A DNA stretch of 64,000 bases from Nocardia miyunensis NBRC 108239 (lineage in GTDB: Bacteria; Actinomycetota; Actinomycetes; Mycobacteriales; Mycobacteriaceae): the NCBI RefSeq assembly GCF_001613065.1, contig NZ_BDBQ01000010.1:62001-126000 (forward strand), written 5' to 3'. Every line of letters starts with the position of its first letter. The stretch's first letter is position 1. A program made the translations under genes and the position numbers. Shown here in pieces: positions 57,257 to 64,000 of the stretch. Below the pieces are notes generated by a model. The model searched no databases. It had not been told where the DNA came from and saw only the letters and a list, made by a program, of their open reading frames with translations.

Positions 57257-58496
57257 GGGGGTCCTCCGGGTCCAGGCCCAGCAGCGGGAACGCTGCGCGG
57301 CGCGTGGCCAATACAGCGGTGTCCACCGCGCGCTGCGCCCGGTCGGCGCGGGCGTCACCGGAATCGGGCGCGCCACCCGGACCGTCCCAGCGGGCGAACT
57401 CCGGTGCGATTCCGTCGCCCATGGTGCGCGGCGGTTCGACCGTGGGCGCGTAGGCGCGCATCTGTTCGCGCCAGTCCAGGGGGATCTCGGTCGCCGGATC
57501 GATATCTCGGTCCAGCACCGCGGCCAGCAGATGGGTCCAGGCCCGGGGCACCACCCGGACCAGGCCGTATCCCCCGCCGCCGACCGCGAGCCAGCGGCCC
57601 TGCGCATATCGATCGGCCCACTCGCGCATCGCGCGGAACGCCGCGCGCTGCCCGTCGACGCTCAACTCCAGATCCGCCAGCGGGTCCTCGCGGTGGGTGT
57701 CGACACCGCACTGACTGATCAGCAGCTGCGGCCGGAACGCGGCAAGCGCACCGGGCACGACGGCGTGAAATCCACGTAGCCACTGGGCGTCCCGGGTGCC
57801 CGGCAACAGCGGGAGATTGATCGCCGAACCCTCGCCCGCGCCCGCGCCGGTCTCCTCGGGCCATCCGGTATTCGGCCACAGCGTCGCCGGATGCTGGTGG
57901 ACCGAGATGGTCAGCACCCGTCGATCGCCGTAGAAGGCGCGCTGCACACCGTCGCCGTGATGGACGTCGACATCGACATAGGCGATGCGGTCGAAACCGT
58001 GGTCCAGCAACCACGAGATGGCCACGGCCACATCGTTGTAGACGCAGAACCCCGCAGCCGAGTCGGCCATCGCGTGATGCATACCACCACCGATGCTCAC
58101 CGCGCGCCGGGTCCGGCCCGCGGCGATCTCACCCGCAGCGGCCAGGGTGCCGCCGACGATCACCGACGCCGCCTCATGCATGTGCGGGAACACCGGATTG
58201 TCCTGTGTCCCCAGCCCGTACGGCGCGGTGTTCGGCGGCGGGACGCCGGGAGCGGCGGGCTCGGCGTGACGGACCGCGTCCAGGTAGGCGGGCGTGTGGA
58301 TGCGCAGCAGATCCGCCTCGCCGGCGGTCGAGGGCGCGAGAGTCTCGACGCCCTCCAGCAGACCGAGACCGCGTGCCAGGTCCATGGTGAACCGCAGCCG
58401 AGCGGGTTTCATCGGATGTTCCGGAGTCCAGGTGTAATCCAGGAACCGGTCGGTCCACACGACCGCCGGGCCGCCGCCGGGCGCTGCGCTTGCCAT
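57249..58496 (-). CDS. AcuC-type histone-deacetylase-family protein
   Basis: A 415-residue class I/II HDAC-fold deacetylase. The catalytic site is complete: GGGMHHAM with His140-His141, the zinc-binding YVDVDVHHGDGVQ (Asp177 and His179), SQCGVDTHREDPLADLELS (third metal Asp) and GGGGYGLVRV. It probably reverses lysine acetylation, with acetyl-CoA synthetase the best-known AcuC target. It precedes and overlaps the protein acetyltransferase gene, forming a writer-eraser operon. The ATG at 58496 is chosen from homology; a GTG nine bases upstream is possible. Neither has a strong ribosome-binding site. Confidence 0.9.
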   Translation of the reverse strand: MASAAPGGGPAVVWTDRFLDYTWTPEHPMKPARLRFTMDLARGLGLLEGVETLAPSTAGEADLLRIHTPAYLDAVRHAEPAAPGVPPPNTAPYGLGTQDNPVFPHMHEAASVIVGGTLAAAGEIAAGRTRRAVSIGGGMHHAMADSAAGFCVYNDVAVAISWLLDHGFDRIAYVDVDVHHGDGVQRAFYGDRRVLTISVHQHPATLWPNTGWPEETGAGAGEGSAINLPLLPGTRDAQWLRGFHAVVPGALAAFRPQLLISQCGVDTHREDPLADLELSVDGQRAAFRAMREWADRYAQGRWLAVGGGGYGLVRVVPRAWTHLLAAVLDRDIDPATEIPLDWREQMRAYAPTVEPPRTMGDGIAPEFARWDGPGGAPDSGDARADRAQRAVDTAVLATRRAAFPLLGLDPEDPRD

Positions 58497-58742
58497 GAAT
58501 GCCACGCTAATGCACGTCGTCGGCGGGTGGCCGTGCTGTGATCCACAACCGAACACGGGAAGGGACGAACCCGTTTTGTCGTTGCCATGCAGTACAAATG
58601 CTAGGCAGTACGGCGCGCCGGGATCCGCCGTTGCCGGGCCGCGCCCGGGTAGCTCGGCGTTTCCGCAGCACAAGCCGAATATCCTCGCGCACCAATCCGC
58701 GACCGCGCGTGGGTAGAATCTTTGCCGACGAAGGGGTAACAG

Positions 58743-59429
58743 GTGAAGGATCTGGTCGACACCACGGAGATGTATCTCCGTACCATTTACGACCTCGAGG
58801 AGGAGGGTGTCACACCACTGCGCGCACGCATCGCCGAACGCCTCGAGCAGAGCGGCCCGACGGTGAGCCAGACGGTTGCCCGCATGGAACGCGACGGGCT
58901 GCTTCTGGTCGCGGGCGACCGCCACCTCGAGCTGACCGACAAGGGCCGGTCCATGGCGGTCGCGGTGATGCGCAAGCACCGCCTGGCCGAGCGACTGCTG
59001 GTGGACGTCATCGGACTCGATTGGCAGAACGTGCACGCCGAGGCGTGCCGCTGGGAACACGTGATGAGCGAGGATGTCGAGCGCCGCCTGGTCGAGGTGC
59101 TCGACAACCCGACCACCTCCCCGTACGGCAACCCGATTCCGGGCCTGGACGAGCTGGGGGTGCTCGCCGCGGGTTCCTCGGAGGAGAAGTTGATCCGGCT
59201 GTCGGATCTGTCGCCCGGTCAGATCGTCGCGGTTGTGGTGCGGCGCCTGTCCGAGCACATCCAGACCGATCCGGAGGTCATCGGCCAGCTCCGGGAGGTG
59301 GGCGTGGTGCCCGATGCCCGCGTCACCGTCGAGACCCGGCCGGGCGTGGTGGTCATCTCGGTGCCCGGTCACGGTGGATTCGAACTGTCGGACGAGATGG
59401 CGCACGCCATCCAGGTGAGGCTGGTCTGA
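58743..59429 (+). CDS. ideR: Iron-dependent repressor IdeR (DtxR family)
   Basis: A 228-residue iron-sensing repressor. The helix-turn-helix is at about 25-50 (ARIAERLEQSGPTVSQTVARME). All metal ligands fall at the exact DtxR/IdeR numbers: primary site Met10, Cys102, Glu105, His106; ancillary site His79, Glu83, His98. The C-terminal SH3-like domain spans about 150-228. With Fe(II) bound it represses siderophore genes and activates storage genes. The GTG at 58743 has AAGGGG upstream. Only three bases separate it from galE, so the two are one operon. Confidence 0.96.
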   Translation: MKDLVDTTEMYLRTIYDLEEEGVTPLRARIAERLEQSGPTVSQTVARMERDGLLLVAGDRHLELTDKGRSMAVAVMRKHRLAERLLVDVIGLDWQNVHAEACRWEHVMSEDVERRLVEVLDNPTTSPYGNPIPGLDELGVLAAGSSEEKLIRLSDLSPGQIVAVVVRRLSEHIQTDPEVIGQLREVGVVPDARVTVETRPGVVVISVPGHGGFELSDEMAHAIQVRLV

Positions 59430-59432
59430 AAT

Positions 59433-60413
59433 ATGAAACTTCTTGTCACCGGCGGCGCGGGCTATGTCGGCGGCGTCTGCGCCCAGGTGCTGATCGAGGA
59501 CGGTCACGACGTGGTCGTGGTCGACGATCTGTCCACCGGCAATGCCGAGGGCGTGCCCAGCGGTGCGAAATTCGTCGATGGTGATATCGCCACCGTCGGC
59601 GTCGAACTCGTCGAATCCGAATCCTTCGACGGTGTCCTGCATTTCGCCGCGCAATCGCTGGTCGGTGAGTCGGTGCAGAAACCGGAGAAGTATTGGCACG
59701 GCAACGTCGTCAAGACGCTCGCCCTGCTCGAGGCGATCCGCCGGTCCGAGACCCCGCGACTGGTGTTCTCCTCCACCGCGGCGGTGTACGGCGAGCCCGA
59801 GCAGGTGCCGATCACAGAGGACGCCCCCGCCCGGCCGACCAACCCCTACGGCGCCTCCAAGCTCGCGATCGACCACGCCATCACCTCCTATGCGGCGGCG
59901 CACGGACTCGCCGCGACGAGCCTGCGCTATTTCAACGTCGCCGGCGCCTACGGCGGGCTCGGCGAGAACCGTGTCGTGGAAACCCATCTCATCCCCCTCG
60001 TCCTGCAGACCGCACTGGGCCACCGCGAGTCGATCTCCGTCTTCGGCACCGACTATCCGACCGACGACGGCACCGCGGTGCGCGATTACATCCACATCCG
60101 GGATCTGGCACAGGCCCATCTGCTGGCGCTCGCGCAGTCCCGCCCGGGCGAGCATCGCATCTTCAATCTCGGCAGTGGCACGGGTTTCTCTGTGCGCCAG
60201 GTCATCTCGGCCTGCGAGCGGGTCACCGGCCGGGAGATCGCCTCGGTCGACACCGCGCGGCGCGCGGGCGATCCGGCCGTACTGATCGCGTCGAGCGAGC
60301 GCGCCATCGCCGAGTTGGGCTGGCAGCCGGAGCACAACGATCTCGACGAGATCGTCACCGACGCTTGGGCTTTCCTGCAGTCGCTGGGCGACCGCGCGCA
60401 CAGCGCCCGATAA
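59433..60413 (+). CDS. galE: UDP-glucose 4-epimerase
   Basis: A 326-residue extended short-chain dehydrogenase. The NAD loop is TGGAGYVGG (6-14), the active site SSTAAVYG (113-120) with Tyr139 and Lys143 (NPYGASK), then the [12 protein letters not shown] segment and the [17 protein letters not shown] family signature. It interconverts UDP-glucose and UDP-galactose, supplying galactose for the arabinogalactan cell wall of mycolata. The ATG at 59433 starts three bases after the ideR stop, so translation is likely coupled. Confidence 0.94.
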   Translation: MKLLVTGGAGYVGGVCAQVLIEDGHDVVVVDDLSTGNAEGVPSGAKFVDGDIATVGVELVESESFDGVLHFAAQSLVGESVQKPEKYWHGNVVKTLALLEAIRRSETPRLVFSSTAAVYGEPEQVPITEDAPARPTNPYGASKLAIDHAITSYAAAHGLAATSLRYFNVAGAYGGLGENRVVETHLIPLVLQTALGHRESISVFGTDYPTDDGTAVRDYIHIRDLAQAHLLALAQSRPGEHRIFNLGSGTGFSVRQVISACERVTGREIASVDTARRAGDPAVLIASSERAIAELGWQPEHNDLDEIVTDAWAFLQSLGDRAHSAR

Positions 60414-60445
60414 CACCACCCCCGGCGCGGCCCCGCCCGGGGCCC

Positions 60446-61639
60446 TCACGGCTGCAGCCAATCGGCTCGCAGGTCGAACTCGACACCCAGTTCCGCGGCC
60501 TTGGCGCGGCCGCTGTACGCGAGTTTGCGAACCTCGTGCGGCGGCATGCCCGTGCCCAGAGCGGTATCGAGCAACCGGGCGATGGTGTGGTCCGGATCCG
60601 ATTCCAGCGCGGCCCGCAGTGCGATTCCGGCCAGGACGCCGTCACCGCGCGTGTAGGCGCTGTAACCGAACAGGGTGGCCGCCTCGGCCCGGTCCGATCC
60701 GGTCAGGACCCGGCACAGCTGTGCCCACAGCCGTGCGGCGGCCTCGGCCCGATGGCCTCCCGCCAGCGCGAACACCGCGTCGCGTACGGTCGGATCCCGC
60801 AGTGCGACAGCGGTTTCCGCGAGTGCCCGGGCATCCACCGTACCGTCGGAGGCCAGCACCGCCACCCGATCGAGAACCCGGTTCAGCAGGGACCGGCGGT
60901 AGCGATCCAGCTCGTCGCGGAAGATCGCGGTCCGGAATCGCTGGCCCGCCAGTATCCCCGCCCGGTCCACCTCCGGCCGCACTTCCGCGCACAGTTGCGC
61001 ATCCACCGCGACCAGATCCTCCAGGTCCTCGCGCGAGGCTTTGATCCGATAGCCGTCCACGGCCTCGGCCAAGGCGATCGGTGAGGCGGCCGGATCGGAT
61101 TGCACCCCGGCGACCGCGGGATCCTCGACGGCCCACCACGGTTCCCCTGCCGCGATCTCCCGTACCGCCCACACCTCGTCCAGCATGATGTGCTCGGCGA
61201 CCAGGGCCCGTTCGAGTGCGCGCATCAGATAGCGATGTCGGCCCGACCGCACACCCGGCTTGCCCGAATGAGGTGCACCCGCGCGATCGTCGACGATCAA
61301 AGCCAGCACGGCGACGGTGTTCTCCCGCACGCAGAGCGCGGTCAGATGCGTGGCCAGCCGCGCCCAGCCACCGCGGCCGGGCGGCTCCAGATCGTGGCGG
61401 GCCACCGCACTCAACGACGCCGGACCCGACCCGCTCGGCGGTTGGCGCAGCAGATAGACCACGAGGGATCGGCGCGGGACGAATCCGAGCAGCGCGGGCA
61501 CCGCGGCAATACATTCGCGCGGATCGTCTGCCCGTAATGCCGGCCGATCGGTCCTCGCGCCCCGGGCGGGGGTGGGCGATTCGGTGGGGGTCCCGGCGCA
61601 CTCGTCGTCGGCCGGTGTGGGTTCGATGGCGGTCGTCAT
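60446..61639 (-). CDS. DUF4192 family protein
   Basis: A 397-residue actinobacterial protein of unknown function. The DUF4192 signature is ECIAAVPALLGFVPRRSLVVYLLR after a Pro/Thr-rich N-terminal tail of about 45 residues; the C-terminal half shows TPR-like helical sequence (GHRAEAAARLWAQLCRVLTGSDRAEAATLFGYSAYTRGDGVLAGIALRAALESDPDHTIARLLDTAL). It is convergent with galE, with 32 bp between. The ATG at 61639 is used; it has only a weak GGAC upstream, so the start is uncertain. Confidence 0.82.
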   Translation of the reverse strand: MTTAIEPTPADDECAGTPTESPTPARGARTDRPALRADDPRECIAAVPALLGFVPRRSLVVYLLRQPPSGSGPASLSAVARHDLEPPGRGGWARLATHLTALCVRENTVAVLALIVDDRAGAPHSGKPGVRSGRHRYLMRALERALVAEHIMLDEVWAVREIAAGEPWWAVEDPAVAGVQSDPAASPIALAEAVDGYRIKASREDLEDLVAVDAQLCAEVRPEVDRAGILAGQRFRTAIFRDELDRYRRSLLNRVLDRVAVLASDGTVDARALAETAVALRDPTVRDAVFALAGGHRAEAAARLWAQLCRVLTGSDRAEAATLFGYSAYTRGDGVLAGIALRAALESDPDHTIARLLDTALGTGMPPHEVRKLAYSGRAKAAELGVEFDLRADWLQP

Positions 61640-61815
61640 GCGTCCAACGATGACCGCCACGCGGTCCGGCAGAGCATCGATGAACTGGGCGTTCACCAGA
61701 CCTGGGGACAATCACCGGATCTGTGCATCACGCAGCCGATCGGGCCGCGGCGAGCCCTTTCCTGTCGGACGAGCCTGCTACGGTCCCTGCCGGGGGACGC
61801 TGGCGCGTCAAGGTC

Positions 61816-62538
61816 TCAGCCCTTGCGGACGTCCTGCACCGCCGCGGTGAACACCTGGTCCAGCGCCGTCATATCGGGTTTGTCCGCGCCGAAGGTCAGA
61901 TAGGTGGCAATGATCCGCACATCACCGATCTGCGCCGCGAGGGCGCGCATGGACCGGGTCAGCCCCGGTCCACCACGCTGGCCACTCACCGTGCGCCGCC
62001 AGGCGAGTGAATCGTCGGCATCGACCGGGGCGGGCGGATCCGGTTGGGTGACAATGGTATTGGTGACCGGCCCGTGCTGTGCGTGCACCGTGCCGCACCG
62101 CTGCAGCTGGGCGCGCAACCGCGCGAGGGGGTCCGTGGTACGGATCAGCTCGACGGTGATGCTCGCGCGGGTGTCCTCGTCGGTGCCGACCGTCGCCGCG
62201 ATCCGCGCCGGATCGGACGGAGGCGAGCCCGCGCAACCAACCGGATCGACCGCCGCGCCGGAGGGAATGCCGCGCAGATCCGCGTCGGCGCCGATGGCAT
62301 CCGAAGCGGACAACACCGTCGGCGGATACTCATCGGGAAACTGTCCGGCGGTCGGTAGCATCGACGTGAGCTCCGAGGCGATATGCCTGGCCACCGTGAC
62401 CTGCGGCGATTCGGCGCCGGGATGTCCGGAGACCGTCTGCCCGCATGCGGTCAGCAACAGTCCCAGCGCCGCGCACCCGGCGAGGCCGCCGCGCCCGAAT
62501 CGGCGCGGTCGCGGACCCGGAGCCTCCGGCACGTTCAC
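61816..62538 (-). CDS. Lipoprotein (DUF5642/PknH-sensor-like)
   Basis: A 240-residue exported lipoprotein. The signal peptide has RPRRFGRGG, the hydrophobic LAGCAALGLLL and the lipobox LLTAC with Cys32 as the lipidation site. The mature domain (LPTAGQFPDEYPPTVLSASDAI, then PVGCAGSPP and LQRCGTVHAQHGPVTNTIV) holds two Cys that could form a disulfide and resembles the extracytoplasmic sensor-like domains of mycobacterial lipoproteins. The GTG at 62538 lacks a strong ribosome-binding site. It is divergent from the PAC2 gene. Confidence 0.75.
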   Translation of the reverse strand: MNVPEAPGPRPRRFGRGGLAGCAALGLLLTACGQTVSGHPGAESPQVTVARHIASELTSMLPTAGQFPDEYPPTVLSASDAIGADADLRGIPSGAAVDPVGCAGSPPSDPARIAATVGTDEDTRASITVELIRTTDPLARLRAQLQRCGTVHAQHGPVTNTIVTQPDPPAPVDADDSLAWRRTVSGQRGGPGLTRSMRALAAQIGDVRIIATYLTFGADKPDMTALDQVFTAAVQDVRKG

Positions 62539-62860
62539 TCGGCACACTATGCCCAATGCTCGCACGCTGTCCGCGCCGCCACGCCGGAGGCAGGCGGGCG
62601 GTGTGCGCGAAAAGTGACGACGCGGGCAGGAGATTCGCGTGCGGAAAACGAGATCCAGCCCACAATCGCGGAATGAGATCGCCCGCCGACATGTTGTCAG
62701 GCAGGCGCGGCCTCGCGAAGCGAGACCGACGGCGCCGCCCCGGAACGGTATGAGGGACAATGGAAGGTGGTCCGAGGAGACCACATCGGCAGGCGGCGCA
62801 CGGTTCGCCACCGCCCCGCCCGCCGGCCGGTTGTGGCGGACCACCAGGAAGGAGTAAGCG
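62539..62860. other. Divergent intergenic region
   Basis: 322 bp between the lipoprotein and PAC2 genes. It holds a small hairpin (CTCGC-GAA-GCGAG, 62712-62724) and an inverted repeat GTGGTC-N6-GACCAC (62767-62784) in the leader of the PAC2 gene. No gene seen. Confidence 0.5.
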
Positions 62861-63817
62861 ATGGAGGATTACGAGTCGCGAATGTACGAACTGGAGTTCC
62901 CCGCTCCGCAGCTGTCGGCCGACGACGGTGCGGGTCCGGTGCTGGTACACGGCCTGGAAGGTTTCACCGACGCCGGACATGCGGTACGTCTGGCCACCAC
63001 CCATCTGCGCGAGAGTCTCGAAGCGGAGCTGGTCGCCTCCTTCGATGTGGACGAGCTGCTGGACTACCGCTCGCGTCGTCCGCTCATGACGTTCAAGACC
63101 GACCACTTCTCGGATTACGCCGAACCCGAGCTGACCCTGTGGGCCGTGAAAGACAGCGCTGGGACCCCGTTCCTGCTGCTGGCCGGGCTGGAGCCGGATC
63201 TGCGCTGGGAGAAGTTCGTGACCGCGGTGCGGCTGCTGGCCGAACAGCTCGGGGTGCGCCGCACGATCGGCCTGAGCGCCATTCCGATGGCGATCCCGCA
63301 CACCCGCCCGCTCGGCGTCACCGCACATGCCAACGACCGCGACCTGATCGGTGAGCATCAGCGCTGGCCGGGCGAGTTGCAGGTGCCGGGCAGCGCGTCG
63401 TCGCTGTTGGAGTACCGGATGGCCCAGCATGGTCACGAGTCGATCGGCTTCTCGGTCCACGTGCCGCACTATCTGGCGCAGACCGCATATCCCGAGGCCG
63501 CGCAGACGCTGCTGGAGAACGTCGCCGACAACGCCGGTCTGGATCTGCCGCTGGCCGCGCTGGGCGAGGCCGCGGCGCGGGTGCGCGAGCAGGTCAACGA
63601 GCACATCGCGGGCAATACCGAGGTGGAGACGGTCGTTCAGGCGCTCGAGCGCCAGTACGACAGCTTCGTCACCGCCCAGGAGCGTCAGTCCAGCCTGCTG
63701 GCCAGCGATGCCGATCTGCCGACCGGTGAGGAGCTGGGCGCGGAATTCGAGCGTTTCCTGGCCGAGCAGTCCGGATTCGGCGACTCGGACACCCCCGAGA
63801 ACGGCGACCTGCGCTGA
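62861..63817 (+). CDS. PAC2 family protein (proteasome assembly chaperone 2-like)
   Basis: A 318-residue PAC2 (PF09754) protein, the counterpart of Rv2714 of M. tuberculosis. The core reads VLVHGLEGFTDAGHAVRLATTHL, then FDVDELLDYRSRRPLMTF, LLLAGLEPDLRWEKFVTAVRLLAEQLGV and GLSAIPMAIPHTRPLGVTAHA. The C-terminal third is helical with a cluster of acidic residues. The fold is related to eukaryotic proteasome-assembly chaperones, and actinobacteria have proteasomes, but the function is not established. The ATG has AAGGAG seven bases upstream. Confidence 0.9.
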   Translation: MEDYESRMYELEFPAPQLSADDGAGPVLVHGLEGFTDAGHAVRLATTHLRESLEAELVASFDVDELLDYRSRRPLMTFKTDHFSDYAEPELTLWAVKDSAGTPFLLLAGLEPDLRWEKFVTAVRLLAEQLGVRRTIGLSAIPMAIPHTRPLGVTAHANDRDLIGEHQRWPGELQVPGSASSLLEYRMAQHGHESIGFSVHVPHYLAQTAYPEAAQTLLENVADNAGLDLPLAALGEAAARVREQVNEHIAGNTEVETVVQALERQYDSFVTAQERQSSLLASDADLPTGEELGAEFERFLAEQSGFGDSDTPENGDLR

Positions 63818-63901
63818 GCGGATAACCGCTGCATCCTGGCCTGACAGAACGCCGCGGGGGCCGTGCGGATGCCGGACGAGCGCATAGGCAGAATGGGCAC
63901 A

Positions 63902-64000
63902 GTGCAGCTGTCCGAACTGATCCCCGACCGTGCCGTGCCCGACGTGGATCCCGATTGGCTGTTCGAGTCGTTCTCCGGCTGGGCCTCCGACCAGGGGCTG
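63902..64000 (+). CDS. Start of a probable DEAD/DEAH-box helicase (partial)
   Basis: Thirty-three codons to the window edge: VQLSELIPDRAVPDVDP, then DWLFESFSGWASDQGL. This recalls the N-termini of actinobacterial DEAD/DEAH helicases of the DUF3516 group, where F-x-GWA-xxQGL precedes the Q motif. No helicase motif is yet in view, so the call rests on this short stretch. The start is a GTG at 63902; an ATG nine bases upstream (63893) is also in frame. CAGAAT just upstream could be a -10 box for a leaderless start. Confidence 0.5.
   Translation, partial: MQLSELIPDRAVPDVDPDWLFESFSGWASDQGL

Noticed and set aside
58601..58740. Direct repeat GCAGTAC and weak symmetry upstream of ideR as an iron box
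   Set aside because: The spacing and sequence do not match the 19-bp IdeR/DtxR palindrome; two 7-mers are not enough evidence.

Overview
The window is high-GC DNA from a mycolic-acid actinomycete, most likely Nocardia or a close relative such as Rhodococcus. This rests on gene content and order: a sigB, ideR, galE neighbourhood, a sigK/rskA locus preceded by the mycobacterial-type fatty-acid cyclopropanation genes (orders resembling Rv2710-Rv2711 and Rv0444c-Rv0449c), a mycothiol-type maleylpyruvate isomerase, a DUF574 methyltransferase and a very large single-chain acyl-CoA carboxylase. No rRNA, tRNA, CRISPR array, insertion sequence or prophage was seen.

Layout. 0-6.5 kb: a VOC protein, a DUF574 methyltransferase, a flavin monooxygenase/TetR pair with an operator over its start, and a PF10118 hydrolase/membrane-protein pair divergent from another TetR. 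6.7-19.1 kb: a single-chain carboxylase (BC-BCCP-central-CT), a methyltransferase, a membrane-anchored HNH nuclease, an ECF41 sigma factor divergent from a DoxX gene, an MFS exporter and an acyl-CoA carboxylase beta chain. 19.2-29.8 kb: a compact leftward catabolic operon (two phosphotriesterase-family proteins, flavin monooxygenase, alpha/beta hydrolase, MBL hydrolase, CocE hydrolase, CoA-transferase) with a transporter and a TetR gene; the operon promoter and the transporter/TetR promoter share a 29-bp site. 29.8-37.1 kb: LysR, ferredoxin, P450, IclR and the 3-hydroxybenzoate/gentisate pathway (3-hydroxybenzoate 6-hydroxylase, gentisate dioxygenase, maleylpyruvate isomerase, fumarylpyruvate hydrolase). 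37.5-45.9 kb: a membrane acyltransferase, then rskA/sigK and its cyclopropane-fatty-acid genes, several of which are broken, then a second, internally deleted ECF41 sigma gene with a flavoprotein. 46-64 kb: housekeeping and regulation: a methyltransferase, sigB, small proteins, a leaderless ArsR/SRPBCC pair, PEP carboxylase, protein acetyltransferase plus AcuC-type deacetylase, ideR, galE, DUF4192, a lipoprotein, a PAC2 protein and the start of a probable helicase.

The most unusual signals are: (1) a perfect 20-bp inverted repeat at 15.3 kb whose outer ends are the -35 boxes of two divergent ECF41-type promoters; (2) repeated internal gene deletions (transporter at 28.8 kb, DUF1295 at 40.4 kb, a DUF1365::CFA chimera at 42.4-43.4 kb, the flavoprotein at 44.3 kb, the ECF41 gene at 44.6 kb, perhaps a dehydrogenase remnant at 15.1 kb); (3) a phosphotriesterase-family pair in which one partner has lost all but one metal ligand, inside an uncharacterised TetR-controlled catabolic operon; (4) a leaderless ArsR promoter whose spacer is itself an operator. 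All domain assignments come from reading the sequence and family knowledge; no database search was run.
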